DNA of 64,000 nucleotides from Prolixibacteraceae bacterium (lineage in GTDB: Bacteria > Bacteroidota > Bacteroidia > Bacteroidales > Prolixibacteraceae). The notes under the pieces were generated by a model. The model made no database searches, was not told the DNA's origin, and saw only the letters and a program-made list of their open reading frames with translations. Positions within the stretch are counted from its first letter, which is position 1, and each line of letters starts with the position of its first letter. A program made the position numbers and the translations under genes. Of the stretch, positions 1 through 9,058 are shown piece by piece. Where the stretch lies: positions 62,001 to 126,000 of the forward strand of contig JANQHI010000052.1 in the NCBI GenBank assembly GCA_028282705.1. Reading direction: 5' to 3'.

Positions 1-822
1 TCAACTGATGATACTTTAGAAATTATCCAAAACGATTTTCCTTCTGTTGGGATAATCGAAACAGGCGAAAATCTTGGTTTTGGGAAAGCTAATAATGTTG
101 GGATAAAAAAAGCTCTGGAATTAGGGGGAGATTATTGCTTTCTTCTAAATCAAGATGCATGGGTTGAACCAAATACGATTAAAGGTTTAATTAAAATTCA
201 TCAACAAAACCAAGGGTATGGAATACTTAGTCCAATACATTTATTTAATGAAAATTTGGTTGATAATTATTATTATAAATATGTCTCTAATAATAAAGAA
301 CTTATTAATGATTTGCTAACTAGGAAATTTAGAAAAAAGATTTATGAGGTAGAATTTGTTAATGCAGCCATCTGGTTAATCAGTAAAGAATGCATTGAAG
401 TAGTTGGTGTTTTTGCACCAGTATTTTATCACTACGGAGAGGATTCAAATTATGTAAAAAGAGCCAGATTCCATCATTTTAAGACTGGCATTGCTCCTGA
501 CTATCGCGGGTATCATGCAAGAAATCAAGAGATTACCCATTCAACTAAATTACCAAATAATAAATATAAGATCATATTTAAAAGTAAATTGCTTGAATGC
601 ATGATTGATATTAATCATTCTATCTTTAGAAAAACATTCGAATATTTTAAATTAATTTCCAAGGCTCTTTATGTTTCATTTCTAACTATTAATATTAGTC
701 GTATTATATTTATTATTCTAACTTTTTTAAAATTTTATAAAATAAGTAAGTACCTGAAAGAAAGATCACAAATGAAAAAAAAGAGTGCCTTTTTAGTAAT
801 TAATAATAATTCTCAGAGTTAA
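1..822 (+). CDS. Glycosyltransferase family 2 protein, 5'-truncated by the window edge
   Basis: The reading frame is open from base 1, so the true start lies outside the window. The first residues carry a GT2 (GT-A fold) signature: ENLGFGKANNVGI followed by FLLNQDAWVEP, in which NQDA stands where the metal-binding DXD usually is, as in rhamnosyltransferase-like enzymes. Such proteins move a sugar from an NDP-sugar to a growing surface glycan at the cytoplasmic face. The C-terminal third has a hydrophobic stretch and a basic tail. It converges on the asparagine synthase gene and the two coding regions overlap by 23 bp at their 3' ends. Acceptor and donor sugar cannot be told. The family call is fairly secure; the specificity is not. 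Confidence 0.8.
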   Translation, partial: STDDTLEIIQNDFPSVGIIETGENLGFGKANNVGIKKALELGGDYCFLLNQDAWVEPNTIKGLIKIHQQNQGYGILSPIHLFNENLVDNYYYKYVSNNKELINDLLTRKFRKKIYEVEFVNAAIWLISKECIEVVGVFAPVFYHYGEDSNYVKRARFHHFKTGIAPDYRGYHARNQEITHSTKLPNNKYKIIFKSKLLECMIDINHSIFRKTFEYFKLISKALYVSFLTINISRIIFIILTFLKFYKISKYLKERSQMKKKSAFLVINNNSQS

Positions 823-2737
823 ATTCCTTCCTCTCAAAATTATTAGATTCAATAAACATTTTCTCCCAGATGGCAATACCCATTACAAGCCATAAATAAT
901 TATAGTGCCAACGTAATTTGGGATGGGGCTTATAATTCAATATTTTTTGCAAATATTCGTAATTAAAAATCCCTTGCCCTTCAACAAAATCTTTTGTCAA
1001 AATCCTTTGGGCAACATCCTTAAGGTCCTTTTTAAACTGCAAGTATGGATTAACGGTAAACCCCCATTTCTTTTTAGAAACAATTGTAGGTGGCAGATGG
1101 TTCTCCATTGCCTTTCTGAATAAGTATTTGGTTTGGTTCTTCTTTATTTTCAGGTGCAAAGGGATAGAGTTGGCAAATTCAACCAGGTCAAGGTCAAGAA
1201 AGGGAACACGTTCTTCCACAGAATTTGACATGGACATACGGTCTTCAACCAAAAGGTAATCATTTACCATTTTACTTTGCATCTCAACCAATAATACTTG
1301 CTCCAGGGCTTTTAGGTTATCTACTTTTTTGAATAGATGGTCAAAATAATGATGAACTTTATTTAATTGCATTGCAGTTTCCAGATATGAAGGGGTATAG
1401 ATATCCTTAAAGAATGGATTGTCATAATCCCAAGTATTCCTAACAATCAAATAAAACTTTTCAATGTCCCCTAACGACAATAACATTTGAATGCCCCTTC
1501 TGTATTCATCAATGGAAAGTTTCCTGGAAGCATTTTGAAGTTTAAAGACAATATGGGATTTAAAGCCTGCAATTTTTTGTAACCATCTGGGCATATTGCT
1601 ATGCCACCAATTAAATGGGTTGGTAAACCTATGTATATCATAACCAGCAAATAATTCATCCCCACCTAATCCCCCTAACACTACTTTTACGTGAGGGCTA
1701 ACAAACTTTGACATGTTGAAGCCTTGCAAAAGGTTTATCTTTGGTTCCTCTGCATGCCATAAAACCTCAGGAAATTTCCCCAATGGGTTCATTTGAAGGT
1801 TTAATGTGTGGTGGTTGGTATGAAAATGATTGGCAATCCGCTCAGCATCAGGAAATTCATCCGTTGGCTCATTAAAACCAAGTGTAAAGGTATTAATATC
1901 TTCAACGCCCAATTCATGCATTTTTTGTACTATGGTTGATGAATCCAGCCCCCCTGAAAGATAAACACCAATGGGCACATCACTTACTAATTGACGTTTT
2001 ACAGCTTGCCTTAAATAATGGTGCATCCCTTGAATAGCCTCTTTCTCCGACATATCAGGCTTAACTCCATCATAAGATACTTCCCAATATCTTTCCAAAT
2101 AAAGTTTCCCTTTATAAAACTTGGCGAAATGGGCTGGGGGAAGCCTTTTAATACCCTTAAAAAGAGTTTCGTCCCCTTGGGTATACCTAAGGTTTAAATG
2201 CAGGTGCAGGGATTGTTTATTTAACTCCCGTGGGACATCAGGATGCAGGATAATAGACTTTTGTTCTGAGCCAAAAACAAGGAGCTTATCCTTATGGAAA
2301 TAATGCAAAGGTTTAATCCCAAAATGATCCCTTGCCAGGAATAAAGCATCCTCCTTAATATCAAGAAGGGCAAATGCAAAAATACCATTTAACCTTTTAA
2401 AGAAATTTGTCCCATATTCCTCAAAGCCGTGAATAATAACCTCTGTATCGGTTTGTGTATAAAAAGAATGCCCCATTTTTATGAGTTCAGACTTTAGTAC
2501 TTTATAATTATATATTTCACCATTAAAAATGATACAAATAGATTTGTCTTCATTGTATATTGGTTGATCTCCAGTGTTTAAATCAATAATAGCCAACCGC
2601 CTGTGTCCTAGTATAAAATCATTATGGTGGACTTGGGATGCTCCATCTGGACCACGGTGGGAAATTATCTGAAGCATCTTATCCATTAAATCTTTATTCC
2701 AGGTTCCAGGTTCATATATTCCGGCTATTCCACACAT
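800..2737 (-). CDS. asnB: Asparagine synthase (glutamine-hydrolysing)
   Basis: The protein has 645 residues. It begins MCGIAG, so after Met removal Cys is the glutaminase nucleophile. The class II amidotransferase domain (about 1-190) shows SHRGPDG, RLAIIDL, FNGEIYNY and TDTEV. The synthetase domain has the ATP-binding PP-loop SGGLDSS near residue 262. The enzyme makes asparagine, or in glycan clusters amidates another carboxylate, using glutamine and ATP. It is the last gene of a five-gene minus-strand polysaccharide operon and starts one base after the C5-epimerase-like gene ends. Members in such clusters often amidate a sugar or uronic acid rather than free aspartate; the neighbouring uronyl epimerase-like gene makes that possible here, but this is inference. 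Confidence 0.93.
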   Translation of the reverse strand: MCGIAGIYEPGTWNKDLMDKMLQIISHRGPDGASQVHHNDFILGHRRLAIIDLNTGDQPIYNEDKSICIIFNGEIYNYKVLKSELIKMGHSFYTQTDTEVIIHGFEEYGTNFFKRLNGIFAFALLDIKEDALFLARDHFGIKPLHYFHKDKLLVFGSEQKSIILHPDVPRELNKQSLHLHLNLRYTQGDETLFKGIKRLPPAHFAKFYKGKLYLERYWEVSYDGVKPDMSEKEAIQGMHHYLRQAVKRQLVSDVPIGVYLSGGLDSSTIVQKMHELGVEDINTFTLGFNEPTDEFPDAERIANHFHTNHHTLNLQMNPLGKFPEVLWHAEEPKINLLQGFNMSKFVSPHVKVVLGGLGGDELFAGYDIHRFTNPFNWWHSNMPRWLQKIAGFKSHIVFKLQNASRKLSIDEYRRGIQMLLSLGDIEKFYLIVRNTWDYDNPFFKDIYTPSYLETAMQLNKVHHYFDHLFKKVDNLKALEQVLLVEMQSKMVNDYLLVEDRMSMSNSVEERVPFLDLDLVEFANSIPLHLKIKKNQTKYLFRKAMENHLPPTIVSKKKWGFTVNPYLQFKKDLKDVAQRILTKDFVEGQGIFNYEYLQKILNYKPHPKLRWHYNYLWLVMGIAIWEKMFIESNNFERKEFNSENYY

Positions 2738-2738
2738 A

Positions 2739-3746
2739 TTATAATCGGTTCAATTTTTTTAAGACGTGAAACTTTGATCTATACATTTTAATAATATTCG
2801 AAAATTTATCGTATTCAATAGTTTTATCCAGAAACTTTTCAAGTTCTTTATTGGGAGCTATCTGTAAAAGGACTTTTAATTGTGTCCTAATTAATCTTAA
2901 GTAACCAACCGTACATGGATCATTTTGTGGATAACCAGGAATATCTGTTAAACTATATTTTAACCAGAATCCAAGGTCTAATTGCCGCCAAGATTTTGCA
3001 AGCCCTACCACACCTTCTCTGAAGAGCCTAGCTGCTAACTCATTAGCCTCTTTATCCAATTTTTTTGGCACTGCCCTAATAAATTCATGCAATCCAAAAA
3101 GGGAAAATATATGGCCATCAACAACACGGGTTGGACATTTTGCAACGTATTCTTCGTAAAATACCCCTTCTCCCTCTCTCCTGATTGCTACACCTCCTTC
3201 ATTAATATCAAAAGTAAAAGGAACAAGTGCCCTTTTGCAAGCATCCAGGTATTTTTTGTTTTCGGTTAACTGCCAAGCCCTTAACATAACTGATATAGCC
3301 CTGCTTTGTACAAAAGCCGACTTCCATGGAGTTGAAATATTGTATTCAGGTTTAGGTACATCAGTTAACCAAAAATTACCTACGTTTTCATCTTCTACCC
3401 GGGTATTATAATACCAATCTGCTATACGAAGAAAATGGTACTTTTTTTCTAAGTCATTTGTTCTTAACCATGAATGAAACACAGCCAAAGCATACTGCCC
3501 AATTGAAATGGGATAATAATGAAGTTTCTTCTGTTCAACATCTATATATGTTGTGTTTAAAGGGATTCCTTCACTGTCAAAATCAACAATTAAGCGATTT
3601 AACTTTTTTTTGTCTTCTTCAAAAACAATATAATATTCTTTTAAAAATGCATCCTTCTTATCTGAACATAACTCTAGTTTTGCTCTACCAAAAAGGTCTC
3701 TCTTCAGCTTTTGTAGCATAAAAAAATATTTCTTAATAGAAATCAT
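2739..3746 (-). CDS. D-glucuronyl C5-epimerase-like protein
   Basis: The protein has 335 residues. The C-terminal part resembles the D-glucuronyl C5-epimerase C-terminal domain: YYPISIGQYALA, SAFVQSRAISVMLRAW, a VVDGHIFSLFGL segment and LDLGFWLKYSL, spaced as in the alpha/alpha barrel that inverts C5 of uronic acids in polymers such as heparosan. There is no obvious signal peptide; the N-terminus is basic with a phenylalanine-rich start. It overlaps the upstream GT4 gene by 4 bp (ATGA) and abuts asnB, so translation is probably coupled. The likely role is epimerisation of a uronic acid in the surface polysaccharide built by this operon. Substrate is unknown, and a general alpha/alpha-toroid glycan-modifying role is the alternative. 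Confidence 0.7.
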   Translation of the reverse strand: MISIKKYFFMLQKLKRDLFGRAKLELCSDKKDAFLKEYYIVFEEDKKKLNRLIVDFDSEGIPLNTTYIDVEQKKLHYYPISIGQYALAVFHSWLRTNDLEKKYHFLRIADWYYNTRVEDENVGNFWLTDVPKPEYNISTPWKSAFVQSRAISVMLRAWQLTENKKYLDACKRALVPFTFDINEGGVAIRREGEGVFYEEYVAKCPTRVVDGHIFSLFGLHEFIRAVPKKLDKEANELAARLFREGVVGLAKSWRQLDLGFWLKYSLTDIPGYPQNDPCTVGYLRLIRTQLKVLLQIAPNKELEKFLDKTIEYDKFSNIIKMYRSKFHVLKKLNRL

Positions 3747-5008
3747 CCTACTGCTTTATCAAATAATTGAGCCAGCTTCATTGTTAAGTGTTCTCGTTTA
3801 AACTTAATGATCGCTTCAGAATTTGGAACCAATCTTATATTTTGCTCCCACAATCTATATTGTTCAGTTATAATATTGGTTAGGTCTGTTTCGAAATTAA
3901 TAGTAATACCACTATTACAAGCCTCTACAGTTTCTTCAATCTCACTACCAATAGGGGCTATGGCCAGAATAAAACTTTTAGCGGCCAGGTATTCATATAA
4001 CTTTCCAGTTAAAATACCCTTGGTGTTTTTAGGAATAAGTAATAGCAAAATCTCGGAATTAACCATTTTCTCAATTGCATCTTCATGTGATATATAAGTG
4101 TTAAAAGTAACACTTTTTCCATATCTCATTGCTGAATCAACAACGCTAGAATCAAACAAACCATAAAAGTTAACTTCAATATCTTTAACTATATCATCTG
4201 GCAATTCATAAAGACCTTTAAAAAAGTTAATTGGATTTTGACTATTTGCAATACTCCCAATGTATGTTATTCTAAATTTTTCACATCTTTGATAAATGTA
4301 ATTTTTGAAATCCAATGAGTCAAATCCGTTAGGAATTAAATTAAAATCTACATTATTATCTTTTTTTAACAACTCTATGAATCCTAAGCTTACAGATGAA
4401 AGGGAATCTGCTGATGTCATGATTTTCTTTTCTAGAAACATGTTGAATTTATGTAGAACACTTAATCTTGGTAAGTTCTTATCCCAGAAGGCATCCGTCC
4501 AAGGATCCCTAAAATCTGCAAACCATTTTACTCCAGTTTTTTGCTTGAGTTTTCTGCCTATTAATTGCAATGAATGTGGTGGAGAAGAAATAAAGACTAA
4601 ATCAATTTTTTCATCTCGAATAACTTTCGCCCCTATTTTTACTGCTGCCCTGTTCCATCCTTTTCTAGCATCAGGGATAAAAAAATTGGCACGTATCCAT
4701 TTTACTAGTTTAAAACCTATCCCCCCTTTTTTTGTCAACTCAAAAGAACTTATTTGCTTTTTGCTTCCTTTAAGTTTTTTATATAAATCAAGTACCGAAA
4801 ATGATTTAACTTTATAAACTTTAATGTTTTTAGGTACGTCTTTCAATAATGACCCATCTGTAGCGTGATAGTCTCCATTATCCACAGTCAATATAATAGG
4901 ATCCCATCCAAACTCTGGTAAATATTTAGCAAACTTTAGCACACGTTGTACCCCAGGACCTCCTGCAGGTGGCCAATAATATGTTATGATAAGTACTTTT
5001 TTGTTCAT
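3743..5008 (-). CDS. Glycosyltransferase family 4 (GT-B fold)
   Basis: The protein has 421 residues. The N-terminus reads KVLIITYYWPPAGGPGVQR, the typical glycine-rich acceptor-side loop of GT4 WbuB-like enzymes. A DFRDPWTDAF motif and SSPPHSLQLIG follow in the N-terminal Rossmann domain. The C-terminal donor domain includes ITYIGSIANSQNP and the KLYEYLAAKSFILAI segment that contacts the nucleotide sugar. It would add one sugar to a lipid-linked intermediate at the cytoplasmic membrane. It lies inside the polysaccharide operon, 12 bp after the GT2 gene and overlapping the epimerase-like gene by 4 bp. Donor specificity is not predictable. Confidence 0.88.
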   Translation of the reverse strand: MNKKVLIITYYWPPAGGPGVQRVLKFAKYLPEFGWDPIILTVDNGDYHATDGSLLKDVPKNIKVYKVKSFSVLDLYKKLKGSKKQISSFELTKKGGIGFKLVKWIRANFFIPDARKGWNRAAVKIGAKVIRDEKIDLVFISSPPHSLQLIGRKLKQKTGVKWFADFRDPWTDAFWDKNLPRLSVLHKFNMFLEKKIMTSADSLSSVSLGFIELLKKDNNVDFNLIPNGFDSLDFKNYIYQRCEKFRITYIGSIANSQNPINFFKGLYELPDDIVKDIEVNFYGLFDSSVVDSAMRYGKSVTFNTYISHEDAIEKMVNSEILLLLIPKNTKGILTGKLYEYLAAKSFILAIAPIGSEIEETVEACNSGITINFETDLTNIITEQYRLWEQNIRLVPNSEAIIKFKREHLTMKLAQLFDKAVG

Positions 5009-5020
5009 CCCCTGAAAAGC

Positions 5021-6070
5021 TTACCTGCTTTCATTTTTCTTTTTACTATAATAATTCCTAACAAATCCTTCTGCTTCTTTCCTCCCAAGTATTTTTGTTT
5101 GCCACAATGCTTTTAATAAGCCAAACCCATAAGCAAATACCTGAATATTCAAAGTAACAGGTGACAATAAAGCAGCCTTTAAGTTTTTATACCTTGCCAG
5201 TGATTCCATGAATGCCCAACAAATAATGAGTAAATATCCTATACCTGTTAGTATCCATAATACCTTCCCCACCATAGGAGAAACCAGAGTGAAAAGCAAT
5301 AACAGCACCAACCCAGTTACAACAAAAGCTGGCAATAGGTGGACTAATTTTAACATGGAAGGATGCTGTTGTGCTAAATTTATCCTTGCTACCCCCCAGT
5401 TAAATATCTGCCTGTAAAATTTGGGTAAACTGGTCCTTCTTTTATGGTAGACAAAAGCATCAGCAATTAGCCCAACTTTATAGCCTGCATCATATATCCT
5501 TTGAGAAAAATCCATATCCTGCCCATGGCGCAATTTGTTCATCCCTCCAATATTTTCAAAAACTTTCCTGTGGATGCCCATATTAAAGCTCCTGGGGTAA
5601 AATTTCGCCACACTTTTCTTGTTGCCCCTAGTACCACCTGTTCCAATAATGGATGTCATGGAATAATTTATGGCTTTCAATAGGGGGCTAAAGGATTCAT
5701 GGCAAGTATCAGGCCCTCCAAAAGCCTCTAAGCCATTTTCAACAACAGCCTTATCTATTGTCTTTAGCCAATGGGGGGGGAACATACAATCTGAGTCAAC
5801 ATATATAAAGTATTCTCCTTTAGCATGTTTCATCCCATTGTTCCTGGCTGCTCCAGGGCCTTTGTTTTCCTGGTAAATTGCCCTTATGTTTAGTTCACTT
5901 GAAACAGCATATCCCTCAATAAAATTTTTAAACCCATCAGTAGAGCCATCATCCACAAATAACAATTCATAACAAGAATTATCAAACTCCAGCTTTTCTG
6001 CACTCTCCAACAACTCCTTTACTTCTTCAATGCGGTTATAAACAGCAACTATTATGGTATATTTTATCAT
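5021..6070 (-). CDS. Glycosyltransferase family 2 with C-terminal membrane segments
   Basis: The protein has 349 residues. The N-terminal GT-A domain has YTIIVAVYNRIEEV, the nucleotide-binding FVDDGSTDG and the metal-binding YVDSDCMFPP. The GPGAARNNG loop and the late GQDMDFSQR acidic motif are intact, so it should be active. Two hydrophobic segments near residues 245-300 anchor it in the membrane, as in hyaluronan/rhamnan-type processive or undecaprenyl-linked transferases. Its stop and the start of its coding frame are joined to the YfhO-like gene by a TAATG overlap (one shared base), so the two are almost certainly co-translated. Confidence 0.88.
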   Translation of the reverse strand: MIKYTIIVAVYNRIEEVKELLESAEKLEFDNSCYELLFVDDGSTDGFKNFIEGYAVSSELNIRAIYQENKGPGAARNNGMKHAKGEYFIYVDSDCMFPPHWLKTIDKAVVENGLEAFGGPDTCHESFSPLLKAINYSMTSIIGTGGTRGNKKSVAKFYPRSFNMGIHRKVFENIGGMNKLRHGQDMDFSQRIYDAGYKVGLIADAFVYHKRRTSLPKFYRQIFNWGVARINLAQQHPSMLKLVHLLPAFVVTGLVLLLLFTLVSPMVGKVLWILTGIGYLLIICWAFMESLARYKNLKAALLSPVTLNIQVFAYGFGLLKALWQTKILGRKEAEGFVRNYYSKKKNESR

Positions 6071-8661
6071 TATTTTGCTTCCTGCTTTTGTGCAACACTA
6101 TTATCCTCTTTTATTGAAACATACACTTGATAACCTGCCAATAGCACAACCAAACCAATAATAAGGTAATAAAAAATCAATGAAATTTTATTTGCATTGG
6201 TAAAATATCCGGGATTGAAGATGAACTCTATTTTATGCTCGCCTTCAGGGACTTGCATTGCCCTTAAGGTATAATTAGCATTAAAATAAGTTGCAGGTTC
6301 CCCATCAATTAAAACTGTCCAATCAGGATAATATACTTCTGAAAATACAGCCAGGCGTTCCCCTGAAGTTGAAGTATTGTAAACCAGGTAATCTGGCTCA
6401 TGCACCTGCATGGTGATGGTGTCTCCTTCAGTAATGGAACCATATTCTCCAACTAATGATTCATATTGTTTGTTGACAACTATTGTTTTTTGAACATCAA
6501 TTGAATCAATAAGCCTGATTTCTTCATCAGCATTGTTTGCCCATTTAACCTCATCAACAAACCAGGCAGGTCCCATTATGCCATTATTTATTTGCAACCC
6601 GTTTTTTGTAATCAGGTATTTAGCATTCAGCATGTTCAATACCCTCCTGTTGCCCTTGCTAATGTAGAACTCTATTAAATCCTGGTAACGCCTAAGCTTG
6701 GCAGGGCTATACCCACCAATTGATTTATGAGAGCCTGAAGTTACATTCTCCTGAAATGTAGATGAAGTAAGGTTAAACACCCTATATAATGTGTTTTTGT
6801 TAACTACATATTTTTGGATATCTTCTCTCTCTACTTCTGTTTTGGGTTGATAGGTTTGAAAAGCCTCATTTATTAACCTTCTTAGCTCAGGATTTTCGCG
6901 TATCTCATTGGCATATATCTGTTTATCAATATCAGTCAGGCGATACTCTTGTTCAATTAAGTTTTGATTGGTGAAAGAATCATTATTTACATACCTTGCC
7001 CCTATTTCCCACACATCAGCAACAGAGAGGATTCCTATTATTCCAATAAATACATACAGGCTTAATTTTTTCTTTTTAAACAAAACTATGGAAAGTAAAA
7101 CTCCAGTAGAAAATAGGATTGCCCGAAAAAATTCAGCCCTAAATACACTTACCCTTAACTCTTTAAGTGCAGTAACAAGTGGGTCAATTTGTGCTGCTCC
7201 TCCCTGTGCCCTGTAGTTCTCAAACATTGCCAGCTCACGGTCACTGAAATATGTATTTAACAGGCCTGGGAAAGCAATATTCAATAAAAGGAAAATTATA
7301 AAACCTAACCCCGCTACAAAATAAACTGGTAATGGTTTCTTGTTTAATTTAAGTTTAGATTCTTCTTCAAGAAGGTTTGGTTTCTTTATGATTTGTGAAA
7401 CTGTATAATATGCGAAAAAAGAAATAAATATGACTCCTACAGCCAGAATAGAAACAGGTGTCCTGAATTTGTTATAAAGGGGCATATAGTCAATAAAAAG
7501 GTCAGTAAATCCAGAAAAATGCCTTCCCCATGACAAGAAAATAAACAGGATAACAGAAATAAAAATACCTTTTTTGAGTGGTCCTTTAACTACAAACAAG
7601 CCTATAATAAACAGGAAAACAATTACAGCCCCAGCAGAATTTGGTCCGCCACTGTAAGTTTGGTTTCCCCAATATTGGTTCATATTACCAATGGTTTCCC
7701 TAAGCCTGGGGTTTACTTTTTTGAGCATCTCCCTGTCTTGTTTAACAGCAGCAGTTGCACCTCCTTTTACCTTTGGTGCAAAAAGCATCATGGTTTCAGC
7801 CCTGCCACTGCTCCACATATTAATATAGTCCCTATCCAGCCCTGCATGGGTTTTAATCCCTTCTTTGCCAACTGTTAATTCACTCTTCCCCCTTATGGAT
7901 TGTTTGTTATACTTGTATAAATTTGACAGTTTAGAATAATTTGGAGCAACAGCCAACATAGCTCCTAAAAGGATAATGGCTGTTGATTTAAAGAATCTGG
8001 GTATCTGTTTTTCTTTTACATGGTGATATAATTCAACAAACCCCATACATATCATCCCTAATAACAAATAATAGCTCATTTGGATATGGTCATGGGCTAT
8101 TTGTTGAGCCAGGAAAAATGCCAGCAATGTAAATCCTGCCAGGTATTTCCCCCTATATGTTAACAGGAAGCCTGCCAGTGTTGGGGCAATAAAAGCGAGT
8201 GTCCTGACCTTTTTGAAATGCCCTGCATCAATAATAATTAAGTTATAGGAAGTAAGCCCAAATGCCACAGAACCAGCCAGAGCTAGCCAGGGGTTTACAT
8301 TAAAAACTATTAACAGGATGTACAAACTTATCATATACCAAAAAAGGTAAGAAACCTCTGAAGGGATACCCATCTTTTCAGGTAAGCTATATATCTTTTT
8401 TAACAGGTTAGAACTTTTATATGGAGCCCCCAGGAAATCAGGCATCCCTGAGAACCTAGCATTTGTCCATAAGATTGATTTATCCTCATATTCCCTATAA
8501 TGGATTTTATCCCTAGCACCTCCTGCACTTTTTACAATATCATCACGCCTCAAGGTCTGCCCTTCCCAGGCGGGGGAAAAATAAATAGAAGAGACTATTA
8601 ACATTATTACCACTGCAATAATATGTGGTATAAGCTTTTTAAGGATAGGCATAACATTCAT
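6070..8661 (-). CDS. YfhO-family polytopic membrane protein
   Basis: The protein has 863 residues with roughly a dozen hydrophobic segments, a large extracytoplasmic loop and a last membrane helix at about 830-850. The arrangement (SSIYFSPAWEGQTLRRDD near the N-terminus, long loop with LNMLNAKYLI, then a C-terminal GEHKIEFIFNPGYF beta domain before the final helix) fits the YfhO family of GT-C-like membrane proteins. Bacillus YfhO has been tied to glycosylation of lipoteichoic acid; Bacteroidota members are mostly uncharacterised. It is the first gene of the minus-strand polysaccharide operon. A TAGTTTTG box upstream at 8707-8700 may be its promoter -7 element. Confidence 0.82.
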   Translation of the reverse strand: MNVMPILKKLIPHIIAVVIMLIVSSIYFSPAWEGQTLRRDDIVKSAGGARDKIHYREYEDKSILWTNARFSGMPDFLGAPYKSSNLLKKIYSLPEKMGIPSEVSYLFWYMISLYILLIVFNVNPWLALAGSVAFGLTSYNLIIIDAGHFKKVRTLAFIAPTLAGFLLTYRGKYLAGFTLLAFFLAQQIAHDHIQMSYYLLLGMICMGFVELYHHVKEKQIPRFFKSTAIILLGAMLAVAPNYSKLSNLYKYNKQSIRGKSELTVGKEGIKTHAGLDRDYINMWSSGRAETMMLFAPKVKGGATAAVKQDREMLKKVNPRLRETIGNMNQYWGNQTYSGGPNSAGAVIVFLFIIGLFVVKGPLKKGIFISVILFIFLSWGRHFSGFTDLFIDYMPLYNKFRTPVSILAVGVIFISFFAYYTVSQIIKKPNLLEEESKLKLNKKPLPVYFVAGLGFIIFLLLNIAFPGLLNTYFSDRELAMFENYRAQGGAAQIDPLVTALKELRVSVFRAEFFRAILFSTGVLLSIVLFKKKKLSLYVFIGIIGILSVADVWEIGARYVNNDSFTNQNLIEQEYRLTDIDKQIYANEIRENPELRRLINEAFQTYQPKTEVEREDIQKYVVNKNTLYRVFNLTSSTFQENVTSGSHKSIGGYSPAKLRRYQDLIEFYISKGNRRVLNMLNAKYLITKNGLQINNGIMGPAWFVDEVKWANNADEEIRLIDSIDVQKTIVVNKQYESLVGEYGSITEGDTITMQVHEPDYLVYNTSTSGERLAVFSEVYYPDWTVLIDGEPATYFNANYTLRAMQVPEGEHKIEFIFNPGYFTNANKISLIFYYLIIGLVVLLAGYQVYVSIKEDNSVAQKQEAK

Positions 8662-8699
8662 TATCCAATTATTTGAAAGGTTGAAAAATTCTTACTAGC

Positions 8700-8707
8700 C
8701 AAAACTA
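8700..8707 (-). promoter_or_regulatory. Possible -7 box for the polysaccharide operon
   Basis: Read on the minus strand the bases are TAGTTTTG, matching the Bacteroidota -7 consensus TAnnTTTG, about 40 bases before the YfhO-like start codon. I see no clear TTG at the usual -33 distance, so this rests on the -7 match alone. Confidence 0.35.
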
Positions 8708-8779
8708 TTTCAATAAAATGAGAAATAAAAGTATCCCACTGAAATTATTAAAAAATCACAACCGAAATATCTTTAAAAC

Positions 8780-8810
8780 AAAAAAAGGGGCAAGCCTATC
8801 TTTTACCCCT
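8780..8810 (-). terminator. Intrinsic terminator after the orphan glyS end
   Basis: On the minus strand AGGGG and CCCCT form a stem around a 15-base loop and are followed by a run of T. It lies directly behind the orphan glyS 3'-end copy, which suggests this was the original glyS terminator before the intervening gene arrived. Confidence 0.65.
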
Positions 8811-8812
8811 CT

Positions 8813-9058
8813 TCAAATTATAGTTTTCCCTTTTAAAATTTTCTCAAACAACTCTTTAAAACTAACCTTACTGCCAATGATCTCCTTTAGTGAATCAATA
8901 GCAACCCTCTCTTGTTGCATGGTATCCCTGTAACGAATTGCAACAGTTTGCCCTCCTTTGGTTTGATGGTCGGCAATTGAACAGGATGGAGTACCAATCG
9001 CATACTGGCGGCGATAGCTCTTTTTAATAGTAATTTTTCTTAAAGATGTTTTAGCCAT
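8813..9058 (-). pseudogene. Orphan copy of the glyS 3' end (anticodon-binding domain fragment), 81 codons
   Basis: From about residue 10 this short frame aligns without gaps to the last 64 residues of the intact glycyl-tRNA synthetase 1.4 kb away: both share YRRQ, AIGTP, DHQTK, QER and KVSFK followed by LFEK. By eye about 60% of residues match. Synonymous choices differ (YRRQ is coded with CGC here and AGG in glyS). It is only part of an anticodon-binding domain and cannot be a synthetase. Its ATG overlaps the end of the AlbA_2 gene by 8 bp, with a GGGAGG nine bases before it, so it may still be translated. I read it as the displaced end of glyS left by insertion of the AlbA_2 gene. Confidence 0.8.

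Noticed and set aside
4305-4817. 170-residue plus-strand frame inside the GT4 gene
   Set aside because: Antisense to well-supported GT4 motifs and without recognisable features.
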